From: JASLDZ01 sp038226305
GTDB lineage: Bacteria > Pseudomonadota > Alphaproteobacteria > Caulobacterales > Caulobacteraceae
Reading direction: 5' to 3'
Length of the DNA: 49,242 bases
Assembly (NCBI GenBank): GCA_038226305.1
Contig: JBBRQN010000020.1
Location: forward strand, 1 to 49,242
The translations under genes were made by a program, and so were the position numbers. Below the pieces are notes generated by a model, which saw only the letters and a program-made list of their open reading frames with translations, was not told the DNA's origin and did not search any database. Of the stretch, positions 23,698 through 31,901 are shown piece by piece. Numbering within the stretch: the stretch's first letter is position 1; each line of letters opens with the position of its first letter.

Positions 23698-23828
23698 CGG
23701 TGAAGGTCCGACGTCGCCGAGGCGCTTTGCGCTTGGCGGACGGGTTCCAGCGCCATCCGCGCCAGAACTCTCAACGTCCCACGGCCAAGCTCGTCTGTCG
23801 CTGCGGCGTGATGCAGCAGGGTTTGCGA

Positions 23829-24800
23829 ATGGGCTCGCGCACCCTAGTCAGGCAATCCGCCCCCGGAGCTGCCCCCGCCTTGACCCTCGCCGACCCGATC
23901 TACGTCTACGGATCGCCCCCCGCCGAATTGGCCCCGGTGCCTGTGGGTGCCGTGCAGCTGTCGCCCCTGTCTCCCGGCGCGGAGGCCATCGAGGGCGCGG
24001 CGGACGGCTCGGCCATGAGCGTCACCGTGCTCGCCCCGCCGGGCACGGCCGAGCGGCGCTTCGCCCTAGCCCACGCCCTGCGCATCCTGCGGGCCGACGG
24101 TGAGCTTGTCGTGTTGGCGCAGAAGGACAGGGGCGGCTCGCGGCTGGGTGCGGAGCTTGCGGCGTTCGGCTGCGCCGTGGACGAGGCGGGCCGCCGCCAC
24201 CACCGCATCTGCCACATCCGCCGCCCCGCAGCCCCCACGGGCCTGGACACAGCGATCGCCGAAGGAGCCCCACGCCTCGATCCTCGCCTGCGCCTGTGGA
24301 CGCAGCCCGGCGTGTTCAGCTGGGACCGTATCGACCCCGGCTCCCGCCTCCTGATCGACACCCTGCCGAAGACGCTCAGCGGCGAAGGTGCGGACCTCGG
24401 CTGCGGCCTCGGCATCGTGGCGCAGGCGGTGCTGGCGAGCCCCAAGGTGAAGGCCCTGCACCTGATCGACATCGACCGGCGCGCGGTGGACTGCGCCCGG
24501 CACAACGTGGACGACCCCCGCGCCGCCTTCCACTGGGCCGACGTGCGCAAGGCGGAGGCCGTACCCTCAGGCCTGGACTTCGTGGCGATGAACCCGCCGT
24601 TCCATGCGGACGGGGCCGAGTCCAAGGCGCTGGGCCAGGACTTCATCCGCGCCGCCCACACGGCCCTGCGCCGAAGCGGCGCCCTGTGGCTCGTGGCCAA
24701 CCGGCACCTGCCCTACGAAACCCTGCTGCGCGAGCTCTTCACAGACGTGCAGGTTCGAGCCGACACGCAGGGCTTCAAGGTGCTGGAGGCCCGCAAGTGA
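23829..24800 (+). CDS. RsmC-like 16S rRNA (guanine-N2) methyltransferase
   Basis: The 323-residue SAM-dependent enzyme has the two-domain layout of RsmC/RlmG: an N-terminal degenerate methyltransferase fold (residues ~1-150) and an active C-terminal domain with the SAM loop DLGCGLGIVAQAVL, acidic ribose-binding LIDIDRRAVDCARHN and the catalytic NPPFH typical of N-methylation of bases. The likely reaction is m2G formation on 16S rRNA, though the exact position is inferred. The start is taken as the ATG at 23829 (MGSRTLVRQ); AGCAGGG lies before it, and an in-frame ATG a few codons upstream is possible. Its stop overlaps the GTG start of the pseudouridine synthase (GTGA), pairing two RNA-modifying enzymes. 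Confidence 0.88.
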   Translation: MGSRTLVRQSAPGAAPALTLADPIYVYGSPPAELAPVPVGAVQLSPLSPGAEAIEGAADGSAMSVTVLAPPGTAERRFALAHALRILRADGELVVLAQKDRGGSRLGAELAAFGCAVDEAGRRHHRICHIRRPAAPTGLDTAIAEGAPRLDPRLRLWTQPGVFSWDRIDPGSRLLIDTLPKTLSGEGADLGCGLGIVAQAVLASPKVKALHLIDIDRRAVDCARHNVDDPRAAFHWADVRKAEAVPSGLDFVAMNPPFHADGAESKALGQDFIRAAHTALRRSGALWLVANRHLPYETLLRELFTDVQVRADTQGFKVLEARK

Positions 24801-25525
24801 AGGCCGCCCTGCGTCTCGACCGGCTCCTCGCCAACCTCGGCTACGGCTCCCGCCGCGAGGTGCAGGCGCTGGTGAAGGCCAGACTGGTCACGCTCGATGG
24901 CTCAGCCCTGGACGACGCAGACATGCGCCTGCCCGTCACCCCCGACTTGTCGGACCGCATGAAGGTGCGCGGCGCGAGGCTCGACCCGCCCCCCGGTTTC
25001 GCGCTGATGCTGCACAAGCCCTTGGGCGTCACCTGCTCGCACAAGGAGGACGGGGCGTTGGTGCATGAGCTTCTTCCCGCCCGCTGGCGCCTGCGCGAGC
25101 CGAAGATCTCGACCGTGGGGCGGCTGGACAAGGAGACCACCGGGCTCCTGCTGCTGACCGATGATGGCGATCTGCTGCACCGGATCATTTCGCCCCGCCG
25201 GCATGTGGCCAAGCGCTACGTCGCCACGCTCAATCGTCCGCTGAACGGAGACGAGGCCGCCCGCTTCGCCTCGGGCGAACTGATGCTGGAGGGGGAGGAC
25301 AAGCCGCTCGCCCCCGCCGTGCTGGAGCCCCTGACCGACACCACTGCGCGCCTCACTGTCACCGAGGGGCGTTACCATCAGGTGCGGCGCATGTTCGCCG
25401 CGGTGGGCAACCACGTGGACGCCCTGCACCGCGACCGCATCGGCGCGCTCGACCTGCCCGCGGATCTGGAGCCCGGCCGCCACCGCATCCTGACGGCGGC
25501 CGAGATCGACTCGGTGTTCGGCTAA
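24797..25525 (+). CDS. RsuA-family pseudouridine synthase
   Basis: The 242-residue protein has an N-terminal S4-like RNA-binding domain (RLDRLLANLGYGSRREVQAL) and a synthase domain with the catalytic-Asp motif GRLDKETTGLLLLT. Further family blocks are MLHKPLGVTCSHKEDG, KRYVATLNRPL and EGRYHQVRRMFAAVGNHV. RsuA makes pseudouridine 516 in 16S rRNA; its relatives RluB, RluE and RluF modify 23S rRNA, and the motif set and short length favour the RsuA side. The GTG start at 24797 overlaps the methyltransferase stop, so the two are likely co-translated. The stop is 4 bases from the stop of the convergent gene. Confidence 0.92.
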   Translation: MKAALRLDRLLANLGYGSRREVQALVKARLVTLDGSALDDADMRLPVTPDLSDRMKVRGARLDPPPGFALMLHKPLGVTCSHKEDGALVHELLPARWRLREPKISTVGRLDKETTGLLLLTDDGDLLHRIISPRRHVAKRYVATLNRPLNGDEAARFASGELMLEGEDKPLAPAVLEPLTDTTARLTVTEGRYHQVRRMFAAVGNHVDALHRDRIGALDLPADLEPGRHRILTAAEIDSVFG

Positions 25526-25529
25526 AGCC

Positions 25530-26138
25530 TCACATCGGCGGCTTGGTGCCGTTCTCTCCGACGGAGACGGAGCCCGCCATGAACATGCCGTCCGGACCCT
25601 TGCCGACGACCATGAACACGGGCGTGCCCACCTTCACGAGGTCGCGGGTGCCACCGGTGATCTGCACCACCGGCACGTTCGGCGGCACGGTGATGTGGCG
25701 GGTGCTGGTGCCGTAGGCCACGTCGAGCTCACGGCTGCCGGCCTTGCCGCCCACGACGGTGGTGGTGGTGCCGTTGGTCATCATCGAGCCAGGCTGCAGG
25801 TCCCAACCATAGTGGCCTTCGCCCATCTTCACTCCCGGCGGGAACACGTGAACCTCGAGCGATGTGCCGGTCGAACCGTCCTTGGAGGGCATCTCCGAGG
25901 TGCCGATGAAGCTGCCCGGCTTGATGGCGTCCACGCTCACAGTCTTCATCACCGCTACGGTCCACTTTGGGGACAGCATGACCGGGGTGGCCCCCTTGGG
26001 CGTGGCCACGGTCAGCATCGTGTCGGTCATGGCGGTCACCGTGCCGCGCACGATGGTCGGTCCGGCGGGGGCCTGGGCGGCAGCCACGGTTCCGGAGAGG
26101 GCGAGGAGTGCGCCGAGCGCTAGGGCTGCATTTTTCAT
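25530..26138 (-). CDS. Exported hypothetical protein (DUF5666-like)
   Basis: The 202-residue protein has a clear signal peptide (ALALGALLALSGTVAAAQA) and a mature part rich in beta-type sequence with repeated short units such as VRGTVTAMTDTMLTVATPKG and DAIKPGSFIGTSEMPSKDG. The pattern (turn, then T-x-L-x-V) recalls DUF5666-type small beta-barrel repeats, but I do not recognise a defined family with confidence. Methionine is unusually common. It is predicted to be periplasmic. It stands alone: convergent with the pseudouridine synthase and divergent from the lipoprotein gene at 26306. Function unknown. Confidence 0.8.
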   Translation of the reverse strand: MKNAALALGALLALSGTVAAAQAPAGPTIVRGTVTAMTDTMLTVATPKGATPVMLSPKWTVAVMKTVSVDAIKPGSFIGTSEMPSKDGSTGTSLEVHVFPPGVKMGEGHYGWDLQPGSMMTNGTTTTVVGGKAGSRELDVAYGTSTRHITVPPNVPVVQITGGTRDLVKVGTPVFMVVGKGPDGMFMAGSVSVGENGTKPPM

Positions 26139-26305
26139 GGCCGCACACTGCCGCGGGGTGCCGCGCCGACGCAAGGGGGCCAGCGCCGAACGTCTCTGCA
26201 ATCCTGACGGGAGCTTAACCGCAGCCCGCGCATTCCGCCTTCGAGCCTCAAGAGCAGGGCCGTTCACAACCCCGGTCAACGGGGCGTACCCAAGGAATGT
26301 CAGAC

Positions 26306-26620
26306 ATGCGTGCAACCACCCTCTTCGCCATCGCCGCCCTCTCGCTCGGCGTCGTCGCCTGCAAGGGCAAGACCGAGAAGGCCGCCGAAGCCCAGTCGGA
26401 AGCCGCCGGCGCCGCCGCCGCCGCGACCTCGGCCGCCGACTCCGCCAACACCGTCGCCGCCGCCACCAACGTCGTGTCGGACCCCACCGCCGACGCCGCC
26501 ACCAAGAAGGAAGCCGGCAAGACCGCCGAGATGGCGGGCGACATGGCCAAGAAGGAAAGCAAGATCGCTGGCGAGAAGGCTGAAAAGGCCGGCGACAAGG
26601 CCAAGGACGCCTCGCACTAA
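26306..26620 (+). CDS. Ala/Lys-rich small lipoprotein, LEA-like repeats
   Basis: The 104-residue protein starts with a lipoprotein signal (TTLFAIAALSLGVVAC, lipobox VVAC). After the cysteine it is a low-complexity amphipathic sequence of Ala, Lys, Glu, Asp and Thr with near-repeating units (KKEAGKTAEMAGDMA, KKESKIAGEKAEKAGDKA). It should form long helices or stay disordered, like late-embryogenesis-abundant or YtxH-type proteins. The start at 26306 is chosen because AAGGA lies 9 bases upstream and abuts the other ATG at 26297. A 5-bp hairpin (26270-26284) sits in the leader. A strong terminator follows, so the gene is an independent unit. It is likely anchored to the inner or outer membrane; role unknown. 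Confidence 0.82.
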   Translation: MRATTLFAIAALSLGVVACKGKTEKAAEAQSEAAGAAAAATSAADSANTVAAATNVVSDPTADAATKKEAGKTAEMAGDMAKKESKIAGEKAEKAGDKAKDASH

Positions 26621-26644
26621 GCCTGGGCTGACTTCACGATCCGA

Positions 26645-26678
26645 GGGGCGCGCGGGCTTGGGCCCGCGCGCCCCTTTT
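26645..26678 (+). terminator. Strong Rho-independent terminator
   Basis: A perfect 13-bp stem (GGGGCGCGCGGGC with its complement, TTGG loop) is followed directly by TTTT, starting 24 bases after the lipoprotein stop. It is the clearest intrinsic terminator in the window and suggests a well-expressed upstream gene. Confidence 0.9.
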
Positions 26679-26682
26679 CGGT

Positions 26683-28368
26683 TCAGGTGCCGGCCAGCCG
26701 CATCCGCAGTTCGCGCTTGAGGAACTTGCCGCTGGCGTTTCTCGGCAGGGCTTCGTCCAGCACCCAGAGGCGCGAGGGCGTCTTGTGCTTCGCGATCAGT
26801 TCCAGGGTGTGCGCACGGATCGCTTCGGACGTGGCGGAGCGGCCGGGGTGGAGCACCACCGCGGCGCCCACCTCCTCGCCCAGCCGCTCGTCGGGAATGC
26901 CGAAGACGCAGGCCTCGGCCACGTCCGGGTGGCGGAACAGGGCGGCCTCCACCTCGGCGCAGTAGACGTTCTCGCCGCCGCGCAGGATCATGTCCTTCTT
27001 GCGATCCACCAGGAAGACGAAGCCGTCAGCGTCGATGCGGGCCACGTCGCCCGTGTGCAGCCAGCCGTCGGTGATGGTCTCGGCGGTGGCCTTCGGCTGG
27101 TTGATGTAGCCCTTGATTATCGTGCCGCCCTTGATCCACAGCTCGCCCACCTCGCCCGGCCCGACCTCACGGCCGTCGTCGTCGACGCACTTGCCGATGA
27201 AGGTGGGCAGGAGCGGCCCGCAGCTCTCCGGCTTGTGTGAGAAGAAGTCGCTGTAGACCGAGGTGATCACCCCGCAGGCCTCGGTCATGCCGTAGCCGGT
27301 GCCCGGCTGGACCACGGGCGAGGCGGCGCTGATCTTGGCCACGAGGTCGGGCGGAACCGCGGCTCCCCCGCCTGACAGCGTGGTGAGGGTGGAAAGGTCG
27401 TGCTTGGCGAAGTCGGGATGGTGGATCAGCTCCCGCGCCATCGTCGGCACGCCGCTCATGGAGGTGATGCCTTCGGCCTCGATGATCTTCAGGGCCTCGC
27501 CCGCGTCCCACCGGTACATCAGCACCACCCGGCCGCCGACGAGGGTGGCGGTGTAGGTCAGGCAGTTGTTGGCCGTGACGTGGAACAGGGGCGTGGTGAT
27601 CAGAGCCGCAGCCACCGGCGAGGGCGGCGCGGGCTCCGATGCCTGCGTGCGCCCCATGTGCGTCGCCTGCCGGAACGTCTCCGAGGCGAAGGCCATGTTG
27701 AAGACGTTGTTGGTGCAGCCCCGATGGGTGAGCTGCGCCCCCTTGGGCTTACCGGTCGTGCCCGAGGTGTAGAAGATGCACATGTCGTCGTCGGGATCGA
27801 CGTCGCCGGGGGGCGCCTCGCCCTGGAACGCCGCCACTTCCGCCCAGGGGGTCGATCCGGCCGGCCCCTCCGCCCGCACCGCCACGATCTTCATGGAGGG
27901 ATCGACGCCTGAGGCCGCGAGGCGATCCAGCCGCTCGCGATCGGCCACGATCATATTTGGCTGGGAGTCGGCCAGGGCATAGGCCAGTTCCTCCGGGGTG
28001 GACCAGGCGTTGATCCCCACGCAGGCATAGCCACCCAGCGCGCAGGCCCAGTAGGCCAGCATCCATTCGGGATAGTTGCGCATGGCGACAGCCACGCGAT
28101 CCCCCCGCCGCACCCCTTGCGCATGCAGCCAGGCCGCCACGTTGGCCGTGATGACGTGGCACTGGCCGTAGGTGAGCCGCTCGTTCTCGTAGATCAGGTA
28201 GTCGCGCTCGGCGAAGACGGCGGTGCCCAGCCAGAAATCGCGCACCGTGGCGGGGGCGTTCTTGTAGGCCAGGAGGTGCTGGCCGCGCACCTCCACCTCC
28301 TCGATCTCGAAGGGAGCGCCGGGGCCGGTCATTTGGGCCCACACGGCGGTGAGCTGCGGATAGTGCAT
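26683..28368 (-). CDS. Acyl-CoA synthetase (AMP-dependent, class I adenylate-forming)
   Basis: The 561-residue enzyme activates a carboxylic acid as an acyl-AMP and transfers it to CoA. It has the ATP loop YTSGTTGKPKG, the A5 region (GTGYGMTEACG), the A7/A8 hinge GWLHTGDVARIDADGFVFLVDR, a following KKDMILRGGENVY, and the catalytic lysine region NASGKFLKREL near the C-terminus. It resembles medium/long-chain or aryl-acid CoA ligases; the substrate is not decidable by eye. It is single-gene on the minus strand, divergent from the second acylase. The strong terminator sits just beyond its stop, on the opposite strand. Confidence 0.93.
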   Translation of the reverse strand: MHYPQLTAVWAQMTGPGAPFEIEEVEVRGQHLLAYKNAPATVRDFWLGTAVFAERDYLIYENERLTYGQCHVITANVAAWLHAQGVRRGDRVAVAMRNYPEWMLAYWACALGGYACVGINAWSTPEELAYALADSQPNMIVADRERLDRLAASGVDPSMKIVAVRAEGPAGSTPWAEVAAFQGEAPPGDVDPDDDMCIFYTSGTTGKPKGAQLTHRGCTNNVFNMAFASETFRQATHMGRTQASEPAPPSPVAAALITTPLFHVTANNCLTYTATLVGGRVVLMYRWDAGEALKIIEAEGITSMSGVPTMARELIHHPDFAKHDLSTLTTLSGGGAAVPPDLVAKISAASPVVQPGTGYGMTEACGVITSVYSDFFSHKPESCGPLLPTFIGKCVDDDGREVGPGEVGELWIKGGTIIKGYINQPKATAETITDGWLHTGDVARIDADGFVFLVDRKKDMILRGGENVYCAEVEAALFRHPDVAEACVFGIPDERLGEEVGAAVVLHPGRSATSEAIRAHTLELIAKHKTPSRLWVLDEALPRNASGKFLKRELRMRLAGT

Positions 28369-28510
28369 GGACGCTTCCTAAGGTGACGCCTCGCTCGTTG
28401 TCCGGCGCGGCTGTCGTTTCGCCCTGTTAGCGGGGCTGGCGGGGAAGTTCGACCCCTGACGGCCATTGCTTTTGCAGGCGGAGGCGACGACGGTCACAAA
28501 AAACGACATT

Positions 28511-28516
28511 GGGAGG
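28511..28516 (+). promoter_or_regulatory. Ribosome binding site GGGAGG
   Basis: GGGAGG lies 6 bases before the ATG at 28523 and fixes that codon as the start of the second acylase; the frame is open further upstream but lacks such a site. Confidence 0.6.
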
Positions 28517-28522
28517 TTTCGT

Positions 28523-30601
28523 ATGCCCGCAGCGGTCCGTGCTCGCCTGCTCCTCGCCGTCGCCGCGGCGGCCCTCCTGAGCACGGCCGCGGCCGCCGAG
28601 GGGCCTTTGCGAAAGGCCCCCGCTTCGCAAGTCGCGGCCGCGAAGGCCTACGACGTGCGCATCCGGCGCGACCGATTCGGCGTGCCGCACATCCTGGGCA
28701 AGACCGACGCCGACGCCGCCTACGGCCTCGGCTACGCCCAGTCGGAAGACGACTTCGTCACGGTGCAGGACAGCGTCATGGCCTCCCGCGGGCGCTCAGC
28801 CGCGCTGAAGGGGGCCGAAGCCGCCCCCGGCGACATCCTGTTCGCCCTGATGCGCGTGCAGGAGGAGGTGGACGCCCACTACATGACCCTCTCGCCCCAC
28901 CTGCGCGGGGTGATCGAGGCCTATGCGGCGGGCGTGAACCGCTATGTGGCGACCCACCCCGGCAAGGCGGACGCGGGCTTGGGCACCGTGACCGGGCGCG
29001 ACATCACCGCCTTCGTCATCTTCCGCGGCCCGAGCTTCTACGGGCTCGACGGCGTGTTCGGACAGGCCGCCACCGGCAAGCTCGTGATCCCCAAGGTGGA
29101 GATCGGCTCCAACGCCGTGGCCGTGGCCCCGAAGCGCTCGTCGGACGGCCACACGCGCCTGCTCTTCAACTCCCACCAGCCGTGGACGGGCCCCCTCACC
29201 TGGTACGAGGCCGTGCTGCAGAGCGGCGAGGGCTGGCACGTGGCCGGCGGCTTCTTCCCAGCCAACCCGTTCCTGCTCGGCGGTCACAACGCGCACCTGG
29301 GCTGGGGTGCCACGGTGAACCATCCCAAGCTGCACGACGTGTTCCAGCTGGTCATGAACCCGGCGAACCCGAACCAGTATAAGCTGGACGGGGCGTGGAA
29401 GGACCTGGAGGTGAAGACCATCTCCATCGCCATTAAGCAGGCCGACGGCTCGCTGAAGAGCCAGAGCCGCGACATCTTCCGCTCGGTCCACGGCCCGGTG
29501 GTGAAGGGGCCGCAGGGCGTGTTCGCGCTCCGTTACCCGGTGAACGGCGTGGGTCAGCTGACCGAGTACTGGGCCATGAACAAGGCCTCGACCTTCGCCC
29601 AGTGGAAGGGCGCGCTGGCGATGGAGGAGGTGCCCTCCATCAACTACGTCTACGCCGACGATCGCGGGAACATCGGTTACCTCTCGAACGGCATGTACCC
29701 GCTCCGCAAGGAAGGCGCGGCCGACTGGTCGGGCGTGGTGCGCGGCGACCGCTCGGACCTGATCTGGACCAAGCTGCGACCCTTCTCCGCCTCGCCGCAG
29801 ATCTGGAATCCGAAGTCGGGCTGGGTCTTCAACTCCAACAACACGCCGTTCCGGGCCACCGACCCCTCAAGCGACCTGAAGCCGGGTGACTTCCCCGCCT
29901 CGCAGCAGATTCAGCCGATCACAGACATGACCAACCGGGGTTTCCGGGCGCTTGAGATGTATGGCCCCGACAAGTCGATCTCGGCCGCCGACTTCTCCAC
30001 CTATAAATACGACGTGGCCTACAGCCCGTTCTCGGACGAATACGCCTGGATCAAGGAGGTGCTGGCCGTGGACTCCACCGCCGACGCCGACCTCGCCGCC
30101 GCGCAGGCGGCCCTGCGCGCGTGGGACGGCAAGGCGACGCTGGACAGCCGCGGCATGGCGCTGGTCGCCTACATGTGGCTGGAACGCCGCTTCCATGGCG
30201 ACTGGAAGCCGATCCAGATGGTGCAGGAGTCCATCCGTGTGCTGAAGAAGGGCTTCGGCCGAGTCGATCCCACCTGGGGCGAGGTGAACCGCATCCGCCG
30301 CGGCACGCTCGACATTCCGGTGGACGGCGGGCCGGACACCTTCCGCGCCCTCTACGGTTCGCCGGAGCCCGACGGCCGCCTCAAGGGCGTCAACGGCGAC
30401 AGCTACTTCATGTTCATCGACTGGGACAAAGCCGGGAAGCTGACCTCCACCAGCATCCACCAGTTCGGCTCGGCCACGCAGGACGCCACCTCACCCCACT
30501 ACGCCGACCAGTCCCCCCTGTTCGCCGCCCACAAGACCAAGCCCGTGCTGTTCACCGAAGCGCAGCTGAAGGGCAACGTGGAGAAGGACTACCGACCGTG
30601 A
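28523..30601 (+). CDS. Penicillin acylase family Ntn hydrolase (copy 2)
   Basis: The 692-residue exported acylase has a signal peptide (RLLLAVAAAALLSTAAAAE), an alpha chain with IRRDRFGVPHILG and YGLGYAQSEDDF, and the autocleavage point EIGSNAVAV, with Ser196 as presumed nucleophile. HQPWTGPLTWYEA and GWGATVNHPKLHDVFQL continue the beta chain. It is distinct from copy 1 (15005-17323): shorter, and different around the nucleophile. The start is set by GGGAGG 6 bases before the ATG. A beta-helix protein and a diheme cytochrome c follow closely on the same strand, all with signal peptides, so this looks like a three-gene periplasmic unit. Substrate unknown; acyl-homoserine lactones, beta-lactams and N-acyl amino acids are all possible. 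Confidence 0.92.
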   Translation: MPAAVRARLLLAVAAAALLSTAAAAEGPLRKAPASQVAAAKAYDVRIRRDRFGVPHILGKTDADAAYGLGYAQSEDDFVTVQDSVMASRGRSAALKGAEAAPGDILFALMRVQEEVDAHYMTLSPHLRGVIEAYAAGVNRYVATHPGKADAGLGTVTGRDITAFVIFRGPSFYGLDGVFGQAATGKLVIPKVEIGSNAVAVAPKRSSDGHTRLLFNSHQPWTGPLTWYEAVLQSGEGWHVAGGFFPANPFLLGGHNAHLGWGATVNHPKLHDVFQLVMNPANPNQYKLDGAWKDLEVKTISIAIKQADGSLKSQSRDIFRSVHGPVVKGPQGVFALRYPVNGVGQLTEYWAMNKASTFAQWKGALAMEEVPSINYVYADDRGNIGYLSNGMYPLRKEGAADWSGVVRGDRSDLIWTKLRPFSASPQIWNPKSGWVFNSNNTPFRATDPSSDLKPGDFPASQQIQPITDMTNRGFRALEMYGPDKSISAADFSTYKYDVAYSPFSDEYAWIKEVLAVDSTADADLAAAQAALRAWDGKATLDSRGMALVAYMWLERRFHGDWKPIQMVQESIRVLKKGFGRVDPTWGEVNRIRRGTLDIPVDGGPDTFRALYGSPEPDGRLKGVNGDSYFMFIDWDKAGKLTSTSIHQFGSATQDATSPHYADQSPLFAAHKTKPVLFTEAQLKGNVEKDYRP

Positions 30602-30648
30602 TCGCCGCAACGCTTGACCCGAAGAGCCGCAAGCCGAAAGCTGACCGC

Positions 30649-31881
30649 ATGAAAACCCTCACAGCCCTCACGCTGACCCTCGCCGCCTCGGCCTGCCTTG
30701 CGGCGACGGCTCAGGCGGCCACGATCAAGGTGGCTGCGGGCAAGGATGCGCAGGAGCGGCTGCAGACGGCGCTGATCGATGCCAAGCCGGGCGATGTGGT
30801 CTCGCTGGGCGCCGGGCGCTTCGAGCTGACCGACGGCCTGTCGCTCGACGTCAACGACGTGACCGTGAAGGGAGCCGGGCAGGACAAGACCATCCTCGAC
30901 TTCAAGGGACAGATGGGCGCCGGCGAAGGGCTGATGGTCACTTCGTCGAAGGTGACCCTGCGAGACTTCACTGTGCTCGACGCCAAGGGCAACGGCATCA
31001 AGGCCAAGGCCTCCGACCAGATCAGCTTCATCGACCTGACCGTCGCGTGGACGGGGCCGTCGAAGGAGACCAACGGGGCCTACGGCGTCTATCCCGTGAG
31101 CTCGTCCAACGTGCTCATCGACCGGGTGACCGTGCGCGGCGCGTCGGACGCGGGCATCTACGTCGGCCAGTCCAAGAACATCATCGTGCGAAACTCAAAG
31201 GCCGAGTTCAACGTGGCCGGGATCGAGATCGAGAACTCCACCGACGCCGACGTCTACGACAACGTGGCGACCCACAACACGGGCGGAATCCTCGTGTTCG
31301 ACCTGCCGAACCTGCCCGTGCAGGGCGGCCACAGCCACCGCATCTACAACAACAAGATCGTGGACAACGACACGCCGAACTTCGCGCCCAAGGGCAACAT
31401 CGTGGCCAGCGTGCCCACCGGCACCGGCGTGATGCTGATGGCCAACCGCGACGTGCACGTGTTCGGCAACACCATCTCCGGCAACCAGAGCGCTGGCGTG
31501 ATCGTCACCGGCTACAAGCGCGAGATCAAGGACGCCGCCTACGAGCCCCTGGCGCGGGACATCGTGGTTCGCGACAACACCTTCGGTCGGAACGGCTGGG
31601 CACCCGCCATCCCCGGCGCGCCCGAGTTCGGCAAGATGGCCCCCAACGGCATCCCGCCCATCCTGTGGGACGGCGCGACGCACTTCACCCGCCTCGGCAA
31701 GGGCGAGGATCGCACCGTCAACGTGGTGTTCAAGCAGGGCCCCATCCTGAAGCTGAACCTCGCCGACGTGAACGACCTCTCCACCGCCAAGCCCGCCGTG
31801 ATGGCCGCGGTGGACGGCAAGCCCGTGCCCGAACGCACCAAGGTGGTGCTGCCGGCGGCGCAGGCGCGGCTGTCGAACTAA
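30649..31881 (+). CDS. Parallel beta-helix repeat protein, exported (TIGR03805-like)
   Basis: The 410-residue protein has a signal peptide (LTLTLAASACLAATAQA) and then a right-handed beta-helix with many turns, seen as repeating N-x-I-V-x-N units (KNIIVRNSKAEFNVAGIEIE, VHVFGNTISGNQSAGVIV). It opens with the start-of-helix pattern AQERLQTALIDAKPGDVVSL. It matches the family I know as TIGR03805, which occurs with the diheme cytochrome family encoded next; the pair's function is not established. A GTG at 30598, overlapping the acylase stop, is an alternative start, but the ATG at 30649 gives a clean signal peptide. The fold is shared with pectate lyases and sugar-chain-binding proteins; no catalytic site is obvious. 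Confidence 0.88.
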   Translation: MKTLTALTLTLAASACLAATAQAATIKVAAGKDAQERLQTALIDAKPGDVVSLGAGRFELTDGLSLDVNDVTVKGAGQDKTILDFKGQMGAGEGLMVTSSKVTLRDFTVLDAKGNGIKAKASDQISFIDLTVAWTGPSKETNGAYGVYPVSSSNVLIDRVTVRGASDAGIYVGQSKNIIVRNSKAEFNVAGIEIENSTDADVYDNVATHNTGGILVFDLPNLPVQGGHSHRIYNNKIVDNDTPNFAPKGNIVASVPTGTGVMLMANRDVHVFGNTISGNQSAGVIVTGYKREIKDAAYEPLARDIVVRDNTFGRNGWAPAIPGAPEFGKMAPNGIPPILWDGATHFTRLGKGEDRTVNVVFKQGPILKLNLADVNDLSTAKPAVMAAVDGKPVPERTKVVLPAAQARLSN

Positions 31882-31901
31882 CCTTCGCAAGCCGGACGAC
31901 A

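Noticed and set aside
26380..26620. Short repeats within the lipoprotein gene considered as DNA repeats or a CRISPR-like array
   Set aside because: The repetition is at the amino-acid level (Ala/Lys/Glu units) inside an open frame, with no constant spacers.
15005..30601. Dedicated quorum-quenching system made of the two acylases
   Set aside because: No LuxI/LuxR genes are nearby and the substrate cannot be read from the sequence.
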